Source: SVQP01 sp045594705
GTDB lineage: Bacteria; Bacillota; Clostridia; Oscillospirales; CAG-272
Assembly (NCBI GenBank): GCA_045594705.1
Contig: JAZNZB010000046.1
Coordinates: 1 to 23,323, forward strand
Length of the DNA stretch: 23,323 nt
Direction: 5' to 3'
The position numbers and the translations under genes are program-made. The stretch's first letter is position 1. Each line of letters opens with the position of its first letter. Shown here in pieces: positions 6,967 through 14,217 of this stretch. The notes beneath the pieces are model-generated. The model made no database searches. It was not told where the DNA came from and worked only from the letters and a program-made list of their open reading frames with translations.

Positions 6967-7277
6967 CATTACCTGTTGGTCCAATACCATTGAGTTCAGA
7001 AAACCCATGAAGGGTGCGTGAACCAAGAGGGCATGCACTGCAAAGGCGTCCCCCGAGGGGAAGATATCTGCAAGCAGATTGCGCGCAGCGACTGAAGGGG
7101 ATTTGCGGACAAAACGGTGAGGTTGACCGCTCGGGTGAAACACTCTTAAACCAAAGTATTCGCATTCCCCTTCAGTCGCTGCGCGACAGCTTCCCCCCGG
7201 GGGACGCCTTTATTGCGCGCATCTGCAACTTTCTGTTGAATATTTCGGGTTATATTAACTGAATAACATTACCTGTT
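6967..7277. repeat. Direct repeat CATTACCTGTT spaced exactly 300 bp
   Basis: CATTACCTGTT occurs at 6967-6977 and 7267-7277 in the same orientation, with imperfect similarity extending a few bases on each side. The copies flank the foldback element at 7042-7211. They could be remnants of an insertion's target duplication or two regulator binding sites. Neither explanation is proven. Confidence 0.5.
7042..7211. repeat. 170-bp foldback (MITE-like) element
   Basis: Outer inverted repeats of 22 bp (7042-7063 against 7190-7211, 21 of 22 paired, core AAAGGCGTCCCCCG) and inner inverted repeats of about 20 bp (around 7082-7101 against 7165-7184, core GCAGCGACTGAAGGGG) leave a central loop of about 60 bp. 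The nested plan matches that of the element at 2156-2396, though the sequence differs. No protein-coding capacity is credible. It separates the kinase gene from the ABC transporter genes. The rest of the 6936-7383 gap holds the flanking direct repeat and the promoter/operator described separately. Confidence 0.78.
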
Positions 7278-7297
7278 AGCCATGTTTCTTTTCCAAA

Positions 7298-7351
7298 GTG
7301 ACGTTTTTGTAATAAAAAAGTCACCGACCTGTCACTTGACCGGGGTATAAT
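7298..7351 (+). promoter_or_regulatory. Candidate regulator-controlled promoter of the ABC transporter
   Basis: A good -10 (TATAAT, 7346-7351) lacks a consensus -35. In its place GTCAC repeats at 7320-7324 and 7331-7335, starting 11 bp apart, with an inverted copy GTGAC at 7298-7302. Direct repeats at one helical turn over the -35 are the usual layout for activation by OmpR-family regulators. This suggests that the adjacent two-component system switches on the transporter. AAAGGAG follows before the ATG at 7384. Confidence 0.6.
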
Positions 7352-7383
7352 TTGCTCGTACAACAAGAAAAGGAGAAAACACC

Positions 7384-8067
7384 ATGGAAATCTTAAGAGT
7401 TGAAAATCTTCGTAAAACGTATGGCACGGGCGATGCCCGCGTAAACGCATTGGACGGCGTTTCCTTCTCTGTGAACAAGGGCGAATTCGTAGCCATCATC
7501 GGCCCCTCGGGCTCGGGCAAATCCACGCTGCTGCACATTCTCGGCGGCGTTGACAAGCCCACGAGCGGCAAGGTATATATGGACGGCAAGGACGTCTACG
7601 CACAAAACGACGAGCAGTTGGCCATCTTCCGCCGCAGGCAGGTCGGACTGATCTATCAGTTCTACAACCTGATCCCCGTGCTCAACGTCACCGAGAACAT
7701 GACCCTGCCCGTACTCATGGACGGACAAAAGGTCAACAAGGAACGCTTGGAGGAGCTGTTGACCACGCTCTCGCTCAAGGGACGCGAAAACCATCTGCCC
7801 AACCAGCTCTCGGGCGGTCAGCAGCAGCGCGTTTCAATCGGCCGCGCACTCATGAACGCTCCCGCGGTCATGCTGGCAGACGAGCCGACCGGCAACCTGG
7901 ATTCACGCAACAGCCGCGAGATCATTGAGCTGCTCAAGCACTCCAATCAGAAATACGGACAGACGCTGATCGTGATTACCCACGATGAAAACATTGCCCT
8001 GCAGGCAGACCGCATCATTGCCATCGAGGATGGCAGGATCGTGCGTGACGAGGTGATACGAAAATGA
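7384..8067 (+). CDS. ABC transporter ATP-binding protein, MacB/BceA type
   Basis: A 227-residue cytoplasmic ATPase. Walker A GPSGSGKST is at 40-48, Q-loop Gln92, signature LSGGQQQR at 142-149, Walker B MLADEP with Glu167, and H-loop His200. Length and sequence are typical of the LolD/MacB/BceA group that partners FtsX-type permeases and works by mechanotransmission rather than classical transport. The stop overlaps the permease start by four bases (ATGA), indicating coupled translation. Likely function is export of, or protection from, a membrane-active compound, or lipoprotein/lipid handling; the substrate is unknown. Confidence 0.95.
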   Translation: MEILRVENLRKTYGTGDARVNALDGVSFSVNKGEFVAIIGPSGSGKSTLLHILGGVDKPTSGKVYMDGKDVYAQNDEQLAIFRRRQVGLIYQFYNLIPVLNVTENMTLPVLMDGQKVNKERLEELLTTLSLKGRENHLPNQLSGGQQQRVSIGRALMNAPAVMLADEPTGNLDSRNSREIIELLKHSNQKYGQTLIVITHDENIALQADRIIAIEDGRIVRDEVIRK

Positions 8068-10703
8068 GCATCTTCCAAAAAGTAACTCTGGCTACCTTAA
8101 AGAAAAACAAGGTGCGCACGGCCGTGACAATCATCGGTGTGCTGCTTGCCACCGCCATGATCTGTGCCGTGACCACCATCGCGTCCAGCGCGCTGAATTA
8201 CACCAAGCAAAACTATGAATATATAGACGGCTCCTGGCACGGCAGCGTGCGGGACGCCGACAATGACACGCTTGACAAGCTGCAAGCATCCGACAAGATT
8301 GACGAGCTGGTTTACGGCCAAGGCATTGGATATGCCGAGACAGACTCAATCAATCCCGATAAGCCCTACCTTTATATCATGGGCGCAAGCGACGGCTTTG
8401 CGGACATGATGCCCGTGCATCTGACTGCCGGCAATTACCCCAAAAGCTCCGGTGAGCTGCTCTTGCCCGATCACCTGCTTGCAAACGGCGGTGCCGGATA
8501 CAAGATCGGTGACGTGCTGACGCTTGCGATCGGTGAGCGCGCAGAGATCGGCTCGGGGCTTGGCCAGAACACCCCTTACATGGGCGAGGAGCTTGCCATC
8601 CGCGAGACGCGCACCTATACGGTGGTGGGCTTTTACGCCCGTCCGAGCTTTGAGGATCCCACAGCCCCCGGCTATACCGCCATTACCTTGGCAGAGGACG
8701 ACGCAACGGTATGCAACGTTTACTTTACCATGAAAAACGCCAAGGATATTTCGTCCTTTGGCAAAGAGATGGAGCTTGAGGTAGTCAAAAACGCCGACGT
8801 ACTGATGTTCTCGGGCGTCTCCGAGAGCAACGCGCTCTTTACCATCGCCTACGGGCTTGCCGCCCTGGTCATTGCACTGATCGTACTCGGGGCTGTCGCA
8901 CTGATCTACAATTCCTTCTCGATCTCGGTATCTGAGAGAACCAAGCAATTCGGTCTGCTCTCCTCGGTGGGTGCGACCCGCCGACAGCTGCGCCACATGG
9001 TGGGATTTGAAGCCCTGGCAATCAGTGCCATCGGCATCCCGCTCGGTATTCTTACGGGCGTGGGCGGCATTGGTATCGTGCTTGCGCTGTTTGGCGATAA
9101 GTTTACTGCATTTACAAGCCTGCCCTTGCCCATGCACCTGTCCGTCAGCCCCTGGGGAATTCTCGCAGCAGCAGCCATCGCGCTGATCACTGTGCTGATC
9201 TCGGCATGGATCCCCTCGATCCGCGCCATGCGCGTCTCGGCCGTAGAGGCCATTCGTCAGAATGCAGACATCAAGGCCAAGAAATCCCGCACAAGCAAGC
9301 TGACCTACAAGCTGTTCGGCCTGCCCGGCGTGCTGGCAAGCAAGCATGCAAAGCGCAATCGCAAAAAGTACCGCGCAACCGTGCTTTCCCTGTTTTTGAG
9401 CATCGTGCTCTTTATCTCTGCCTTCGCGCTTTCGGACTATCTGACCAAGACCGCCGAGAACACCTTTACCTCTGCGGGCTACGACATCTCTTACAGCGTC
9501 TACCCGACTGCAGACAGTAAGCTTGATGCAGACAGACTGCTCTCGCAGCTCAAGGGTGCGGATGCGATAGAGAAAGCAACCTATACCACCTATTTCAAGC
9601 AGGGCACCACGCTCCCCTCGGACGTGCTGAACGCCAAGTGGCGCGAGGATGCCGCAGGCGCGGTCTCCTACGTTGATGGACTTGGGCAGGACCAATCGCA
9701 CACGTTTATCCACTATGCCTTTGTAGAGGACGGGACCTATCTTGCATATCTGGAAAAGCAAGGACTTGATCCGGACGTTTATATGAATGCCGAGCATCCC
9801 GTAGCCGTCGCACTGGACGGAAACGTAATGTACAACCGCACCGAGGACAAATATGAAACGCTGAATGCACTGCGCCAAAATCCCGGCAAGATCAACGTCA
9901 CGCTGGTCAACGATTATCAGGGCTACTATTTCGACAGCATCGTGCAAGAGAACGGCCAAATCTCTTATAAATACGTCTCCCTGTTCTCGGACGAGGAAAT
10001 GCTGGTGGACGCAGCGGATGCCGCACAGGACAAAATGCTGACCGTGGGCACCGTGCTTTACGAAAAGCCCTACTTTGTTTATGAGGACACCTATCTTGTG
10101 CTGATGTACCCGCACAGCGCACTGCAAACGCTGTTCCCCGTGACCCCCGAGCTCTCGACGACCGATTTTGTGTTCGTATCCGAGAACCACGTAAAGAGCT
10201 TTGATTCGCTTGGCAAGATCCTGACCGACAACGGCCTTTCGACCGAAGAGCTTTACGATTACGCCGCTGCCGTGCAGCGCAACCGCGACATCGTGACCAT
10301 TATCCGCATCTTTGCGTACAGCTTTATCGTGCTGATCTCTCTGATCGCTGTAGCCAACGTGTTCAACACCATTACCACAAGCGTGCAGCTGCGCCGCAGA
10401 GAATTTGCAATGCTCAAATCGGTTGGTATGTCCAAGCGTGATTTTACGCGCATGACCTGCTTTGAGTGCCTCTTGTACGGTGCTAAAGCACTGCTTTGGG
10501 GCTTGCCCGTATCGATCCTGGTCACCTTTATCATCTACCTTGTCGTCTCCGAGGGCATGACCATCAGCTTTACCCTTCCCTGGGCCGCCATCGGCATTGC
10601 CGTGGCAAGCGTATTCTTAGTGGTGTTCGTGACCATGATGTACGCTATGCATAAGGTGCACAAGGACAATCCCATTGACGCACTCAAAAATGACAACCTT
10701 TAA
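8064..10703 (+). CDS. FtsX-like ABC transporter permease (two FtsX domains)
   Basis: An 879-residue membrane protein. Predicted helices lie at about 17-42, 258-283, 314-342, 363-387, 437-458, 744-770, 801-828 and 838-862. Two FtsX modules (about 258-387 and 744-862) are each followed by a conserved tail (ISERTKQFGLL-like and NPIDALKND). Large extracellular domains of about 215 residues (43-257) and about 285 residues (460-743) precede them. This 4+4 plan differs from BceB, which has ten helices and one large loop, although the neighbouring kinase is of Bce type. It forms a transporter with the ATPase encoded just upstream. A terminator follows the stop. Confidence 0.92.
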   Translation: MSIFQKVTLATLKKNKVRTAVTIIGVLLATAMICAVTTIASSALNYTKQNYEYIDGSWHGSVRDADNDTLDKLQASDKIDELVYGQGIGYAETDSINPDKPYLYIMGASDGFADMMPVHLTAGNYPKSSGELLLPDHLLANGGAGYKIGDVLTLAIGERAEIGSGLGQNTPYMGEELAIRETRTYTVVGFYARPSFEDPTAPGYTAITLAEDDATVCNVYFTMKNAKDISSFGKEMELEVVKNADVLMFSGVSESNALFTIAYGLAALVIALIVLGAVALIYNSFSISVSERTKQFGLLSSVGATRRQLRHMVGFEALAISAIGIPLGILTGVGGIGIVLALFGDKFTAFTSLPLPMHLSVSPWGILAAAAIALITVLISAWIPSIRAMRVSAVEAIRQNADIKAKKSRTSKLTYKLFGLPGVLASKHAKRNRKKYRATVLSLFLSIVLFISAFALSDYLTKTAENTFTSAGYDISYSVYPTADSKLDADRLLSQLKGADAIEKATYTTYFKQGTTLPSDVLNAKWREDAAGAVSYVDGLGQDQSHTFIHYAFVEDGTYLAYLEKQGLDPDVYMNAEHPVAVALDGNVMYNRTEDKYETLNALRQNPGKINVTLVNDYQGYYFDSIVQENGQISYKYVSLFSDEEMLVDAADAAQDKMLTVGTVLYEKPYFVYEDTYLVLMYPHSALQTLFPVTPELSTTDFVFVSENHVKSFDSLGKILTDNGLSTEELYDYAAAVQRNRDIVTIIRIFAYSFIVLISLIAVANVFNTITTSVQLRRREFAMLKSVGMSKRDFTRMTCFECLLYGAKALLWGLPVSILVTFIIYLVVSEGMTISFTLPWAAIGIAVASVFLVVFVTMMYAMHKVHKDNPIDALKNDNL

Positions 10704-10710
10704 TGAACGG

Positions 10711-10740
10711 AAAACCGCTCGCAAGAGCGGTTTTCTTGTT
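10711..10740 (+). terminator. Intrinsic terminator of the ABC transporter operon
   Basis: AAAACCGCTC (10711-10720), loop GCAA, GAGCGGTTTT (10725-10734), then CTTGTTT. It begins eight bases after the permease stop. The same stem with the GAAA loop variant ends the last gene of the window at 23204-23230. Confidence 0.92.
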
Positions 10741-10768
10741 TATGCCCCTCCTGCTTTCATGCTCTCCC

Positions 10769-10885
10769 GTAGGGGAGGAATATTTGCAAGCAAATTCATC
10801 CTCCCGCACGAAAACGGTTTCTGATCGTATTCCACGAATGCTATTCCTGATTTATCGCGTGCGGGAGGATGATATCCTCCCCTAC
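10769..10885. repeat. GTAGGGG-type composite palindromic element
   Basis: Outer 11-bp inverted repeat GTAGGGGAGGA (10769-10779 against 10875-10885) and inner perfect 14-bp inverted repeat CATCCTCCCGCACG (10797-10810 against 10858-10871), with hairpins inside each arm (GGGAGGATGATATCCTCCC on the right). It has the same logic as the unit at 1651-1700 but is longer. An open frame running through it to the lipoprotein gene is not coding. Confidence 0.8.
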
Positions 10886-10898
10886 AACAATCCTTGTC

Positions 10899-10927
10899 TT
10901 GACAAGAAAAGGAAATCCGGATATAAT
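10899..10927 (+). promoter_or_regulatory. Consensus sigma-A promoter of the EEP lipoprotein gene
   Basis: TTGACA (10899-10904), a 17-bp spacer and TATAAT (10922-10927), a perfect consensus in both boxes. GAAAGGAGG and the ATG at 10958 follow. This fixes the gene start downstream of the palindromic element. Confidence 0.93.
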
Positions 10928-10957
10928 ATAAGCAAGAACCCGAAAGGAGGTACTCTT

Positions 10958-12637
10958 ATGAAATGTTTGGCGCAAAGCATCCATATCCTTTGTCTTGCCC
11001 TTGCTCTTTTGCTGTGCCTTCCGCTGCTGACTGCATGCAACGATACGGACGAGCCGGCTGTGAGCACCGATGAGACCACACAGGCTCCGACCCAGGAGAT
11101 CACAACCGAAGAAGAATCCGAAGAGATCACAACCGAGGAGATCACCACGGAAGAAATCACAACCGAGGAAGTCACGACCGAGGAGGTTATTCCCGAGCCT
11201 GAGTTGTTGACCTCGCTTTCCTTCTCTGAGATCCCCGCAGACACGGACCTTTCCAAATATTTCATCCAGCCCTATCAGTGTACCGTTTCCTTGACCCGGA
11301 CAGAGAATGACGGGCAGGTGCTGGCACTGACCACCGCGTCGATCTCCGCACCTAACTCCAGCGACCCTTACGTGTATTTCAAGCATGCTCAGCTGGCCAA
11401 GGCCCTGGGCTTTGAATCGGTGGATACGCGCGAGTACCCTTACCTTGTGCTGCGCGTGCGCGGTGAAGGATTGACAGGCGGCATTTTCTCGTTCTACGGC
11501 TATTCCACCAAGACCCCCTCGGGCACGGGTGTGACGGGCCAGGTGGATTACCGCCTGCAGAGAACCGAGGACTGGCAATACCTTTGGATCGACCTTTCGA
11601 AATACGACAAGAATCTTCCTCTGCTCCGCTTTGACATGGAAAACATGGCAGCGGCTGCCGGTGAGGTGCTGTATATCAGCGATATGACCTTCTTTGCAGA
11701 TAAGGAAGAATCCCTTGCCTACATGCCTCCCAAGACCTACCCCATCACCGAACAGACGGCCGAGAATTACGTGACCAAGATCATGTCCTTCAACGTACAG
11801 GTGGAAAGCGGCTCTCAGGTGCGCGCCGACATTCGCGCCGATATGCTGCGCGATCTGATCGACGAGTACGTACCCGATTCGATCGGTCTGCAAGAAGTCA
11901 CTCCGCTCTGGGATGGCATGATGAAAAACTTTGTATTTAACAAAAGCTACGCCTGCGTAGGCGAACAGAGAGCACCCGGCCAAGAGGCTGTGCTCATTTA
12001 CTACCGCACCGACAAATACGAGCTTGTGGACAGCGGTACCTTCTGGCTTTCCGACACGCCCGACGTTCCCGGCTCAAAATTTGAGGCCAGCCAGTATATC
12101 CGCATCTGCACCTGGGCGCACCTGCGTGACCGCGCCACGGGCACCGAATACGTGCACCTCAACACACACTTGGATAACCTTGGCGGCAGCGACGGCAGAT
12201 CGCTTCGCAAAAAGCAATTCACGGTCATTCTCAATTTCATGGAACGCTTCGGAGATATTCCCATGGTCGTCACGGGCGACTTCAATCAGGCAGCCGTCAA
12301 CTCCGAAAACAAGCAGTATTCGGTATACAAGACTATCGTGGGCGTCAAGTCCTACAGAACGCTGGAGGACGGCACTGAGCTGTTCTCTCCCCTCTCCAAT
12401 GCGCGCTACGAAGCACCCGATAATATGCCGGAGGGCTTCTGCGCAAGCATGGTAGCCTCGCACGACCCGAACGGCAGCAAATACAATCCTGCCAAGGAGC
12501 CCATTGATTACGTGCTTTATTCCCGCGATTCGCTGAGCGCCCTTTCCTACAAGCTGCTTTTGTTCGATCGCTGCGGCATGTATCTCTCGGATCACCTGCC
12601 CGTGGTATGTGACATCAGATTTACTCCCGCGCAGTAA
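10958..12637 (+). CDS. Lipoprotein with endonuclease/exonuclease/phosphatase domain
   Basis: A 559-residue surface lipoprotein. The signal peptide ends in LLTAC with the lipidated Cys27. Residues 40-80 are a Thr/Glu linker made of EITTE-type pentapeptide repeats. Residues about 85-250 look like a beta-sandwich module, possibly carbohydrate- or surface-binding. Residues about 270-557 form the EEP hydrolase fold with all its motifs: Asn279 (MSFNV), Glu313 (GLQEV), His404 (LNTHLDN), Asp441 and Asn443 (TGDFN), Asp517 (IDYVLY) and Asp545-His546 (SDHLPV). The substrate could be nucleic acid, a phosphoinositide/sphingolipid or a sugar phosphate; the sequence does not decide. The start at 10958 follows a consensus promoter and GGAGG; the longer open frame from 10703 crosses a terminator and a palindrome and is rejected. 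The gene is monocistronic, with a terminator downstream. Confidence 0.88.
   Translation: MKCLAQSIHILCLALALLLCLPLLTACNDTDEPAVSTDETTQAPTQEITTEEESEEITTEEITTEEITTEEVTTEEVIPEPELLTSLSFSEIPADTDLSKYFIQPYQCTVSLTRTENDGQVLALTTASISAPNSSDPYVYFKHAQLAKALGFESVDTREYPYLVLRVRGEGLTGGIFSFYGYSTKTPSGTGVTGQVDYRLQRTEDWQYLWIDLSKYDKNLPLLRFDMENMAAAAGEVLYISDMTFFADKEESLAYMPPKTYPITEQTAENYVTKIMSFNVQVESGSQVRADIRADMLRDLIDEYVPDSIGLQEVTPLWDGMMKNFVFNKSYACVGEQRAPGQEAVLIYYRTDKYELVDSGTFWLSDTPDVPGSKFEASQYIRICTWAHLRDRATGTEYVHLNTHLDNLGGSDGRSLRKKQFTVILNFMERFGDIPMVVTGDFNQAAVNSENKQYSVYKTIVGVKSYRTLEDGTELFSPLSNARYEAPDNMPEGFCASMVASHDPNGSKYNPAKEPIDYVLYSRDSLSALSYKLLLFDRCGMYLSDHLPVVCDIRFTPAQ
11096..11188 (+). repeat. 15-bp tandem coding repeat (EITTE-type linker)
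   Basis: Degenerate 15-bp units encode repeated E-I/V-T-T-E pentapeptides in the linker of the EEP lipoprotein. Copies such as GAGATCACAACCGA are near-identical, so the number of units may vary between strains by slippage. Confidence 0.7.
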
Positions 12638-12673
12638 ATTTGACGTCATGCGGAAAAGCAAAATTTTTGATAG

Positions 12674-12702
12674 AAAAACCGCCCAATCGGGCGGTTTTTC
12701 TT
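12674..12702 (+). terminator. Intrinsic terminator of the EEP lipoprotein gene
   Basis: AAAAACCGCCC (12674-12684), loop AATC, GGGCGGTTTTT (12689-12699), then CTT. An 11-bp stem with A- and T-tracts; it could work in both directions. Confidence 0.92.
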
Positions 12703-12721
12703 AATTTGTTCATAAAACAGA

Positions 12722-12751
12722 TTGAAATTACGCAAATTTTCATGCTATAAT
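12722..12751 (+). promoter_or_regulatory. Predicted sigma-A promoter of the MATE gene
   Basis: TTGAAA (12722-12727), an 18-bp spacer and TATAAT (12746-12751) with extended -10 TGC. The MATE start codon is at 12782. Confidence 0.75.
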
Positions 12752-12781
12752 GAAAGAAATCAAACGAAAAAGGACACAGTC

Positions 12782-14155
12782 ATGCAAAACGATAAGGAAT
12801 TCTTGGGCACTGCCCCCGTGGGCAAGCTGCTCTTTCGGCTGGCTCTGCCCACTGTGGTGGCACAGCTGGTCAATATGCTGTATAATATCGTGGACCGCAT
12901 CTATATCGGTCACATTGAAGGGTACGGTGACCTTGCCTTGACCGGTGTGGGCGTGTGCATGCCGCTGATCATGATCGTCTCAGCCTTTGCTGCGCTTGTG
13001 GGCTCGGGCGGCGCGCCGCGCGCCTCGATTTCCATGGGGAAGAAGGACTACGAGAGTGCCGAGCGGATCCTTGGCGGCTGCTTTGGCCTGCAGCTGATCA
13101 TATCCGTCCTGCTGACCGTGGCTCTGCTGATCTGGAACAAGCCCCTGCTCCTTGCCTTCGGTGCGAGCGAAAACACCATCCAATATGCCACCGAATACAT
13201 GAGCATTTACGCGCTTGGCACCATCTTCGTGCAGCTGACGCTGGGGCTCAACGCCTTTATCTCGGCACAGGGCTTTTCCAAATTCTCCATGCTTTCGGTC
13301 GTCATCGGTGCGGCCTGCAACATCGTGCTCGACCCCATTTTCATTTACGGCTTTGACATGGGCGTCAAGGGTGCGGCCATTGCCACCATCCTCTCGCAGG
13401 CGGCTTCAACGCTCTGGATCATTCTGTTCCTTTGCGGTAAGAAAACGCTGCTGCACCTGCGCCCGAAATATATGCTGCCCGTGCCGCGCGTGGTGCTGCC
13501 CTGCATAGCACTCGGCTCAGCCACCTTTATCATGCAGGCAAGCGAGAGCGTGATCTCGGTCTGCTTCAATTCCTCCCTGCTTAACTACGGTGGGGACGTG
13601 GCTGTGGGCGCGATGACCATTCTGACAAGCGTCATGCAATTTGCCATGCTGCCCATGCAGGGCGTAGCTCAGGGTGCGCAGCCTATCCTTTCCTACAACT
13701 TTGGCGCACGGCGCGCCGACCGCGTCAAAAAAACCTACAAGCTCTTACTTGTGACCTGCCTTTGCTATTCGGTGACCATCTGGACGCTCGTTATGCTGTT
13801 CCCGCAGGTATTCGTGGGCATTTTTACAAATAAGCCCGAGCTTGCCGCCTTTGCCACGGAGGCTTTGCGCGTCTATTATGCGGGCATGCTGCTGTTCGGC
13901 ATTCAGATCGCTTGCCAGATGACCTTCGTTTCTCTTGGCAACGCGCCCTCGTCGGTCATCGTGGCGGTCATGCGAAAATTCGTGCTGCTGCTCCCCTTGA
14001 TCTACATCGTGCCGCATCTTGTACCGGGCAACCCCACCATGGGCGTCTATCTTGCCGAGCCGATCGCCGACGTGATCGCCGTGACCTTTACGGCTATTCT
14101 GTTTATCTTCCAATTCAAAAAGGCCATGAAAAAGATCGAGCAGCCGACGGATTGA
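12782..14155 (+). CDS. MATE family multidrug/metabolite exporter
   Basis: A 457-residue membrane protein with about twelve hydrophobic helices in two homologous halves. The start MQNDKEFLGTAPVGKLLFRL followed by ALPTVVAQLVNMLYNIVDRIYIGH is characteristic of the MepA-like clade of MATE cation-coupled antiporters. The half-repeat motifs GSGGAPRASISMGKKDYE and GVAQGAQPILSYNFGA are both present. It probably exports cationic drugs or metabolites with Na+ or H+. The start at 12782 follows the promoter and an AGGA box; the open frame from 12722 starts inside the promoter and is not used. No regulator gene adjoins it, and it appears monocistronic. Confidence 0.93.
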   Translation: MQNDKEFLGTAPVGKLLFRLALPTVVAQLVNMLYNIVDRIYIGHIEGYGDLALTGVGVCMPLIMIVSAFAALVGSGGAPRASISMGKKDYESAERILGGCFGLQLIISVLLTVALLIWNKPLLLAFGASENTIQYATEYMSIYALGTIFVQLTLGLNAFISAQGFSKFSMLSVVIGAACNIVLDPIFIYGFDMGVKGAAIATILSQAASTLWIILFLCGKKTLLHLRPKYMLPVPRVVLPCIALGSATFIMQASESVISVCFNSSLLNYGGDVAVGAMTILTSVMQFAMLPMQGVAQGAQPILSYNFGARRADRVKKTYKLLLVTCLCYSVTIWTLVMLFPQVFVGIFTNKPELAAFATEALRVYYAGMLLFGIQIACQMTFVSLGNAPSSVIVAVMRKFVLLLPLIYIVPHLVPGNPTMGVYLAEPIADVIAVTFTAILFIFQFKKAMKKIEQPTD

Positions 14156-14173
14156 TTTGACTACACATACACT

Positions 14174-14217
14174 CGTAGGGGAGGACGGATTCAAAGGAAT
14201 CCGTCCTTCTTTTTTTC
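14174..14217 (+). terminator. Terminator of the MATE gene built on a GTAGGGG repeat half
   Basis: Stem AGGACGGATTC (14182-14192), loop AAAG, GAATCCGTCCT (14197-14207), then a T-run to 14217. The 5' side is fused to CGTAGGGGAGG, the end of the palindromic repeat family, suggesting that a repeat half has become the terminator. The T-run serves the plus strand only. It directly abuts the 3' end of the minus-strand glycosidase gene. Confidence 0.85.

Noticed and set aside
7014..7262. An 82-codon frame in the kinase-transporter gap
   Set aside because: It is contained almost entirely in the foldback element, and its codons follow the palindrome rather than a protein pattern.
8346..10190. A 614-codon open frame on the minus strand
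   Set aside because: It lies wholly antisense to the FtsX permease, which has clear helices, motifs and an operon context. The antisense product has no recognisable domain and arises from GC-biased codon use.
10703..10957. An in-frame upstream extension of the EEP lipoprotein gene
   Set aside because: It would read through an intrinsic terminator, a palindromic repeat and the consensus promoter. The real start at 10958 has GGAGG and a signal peptide directly after it.
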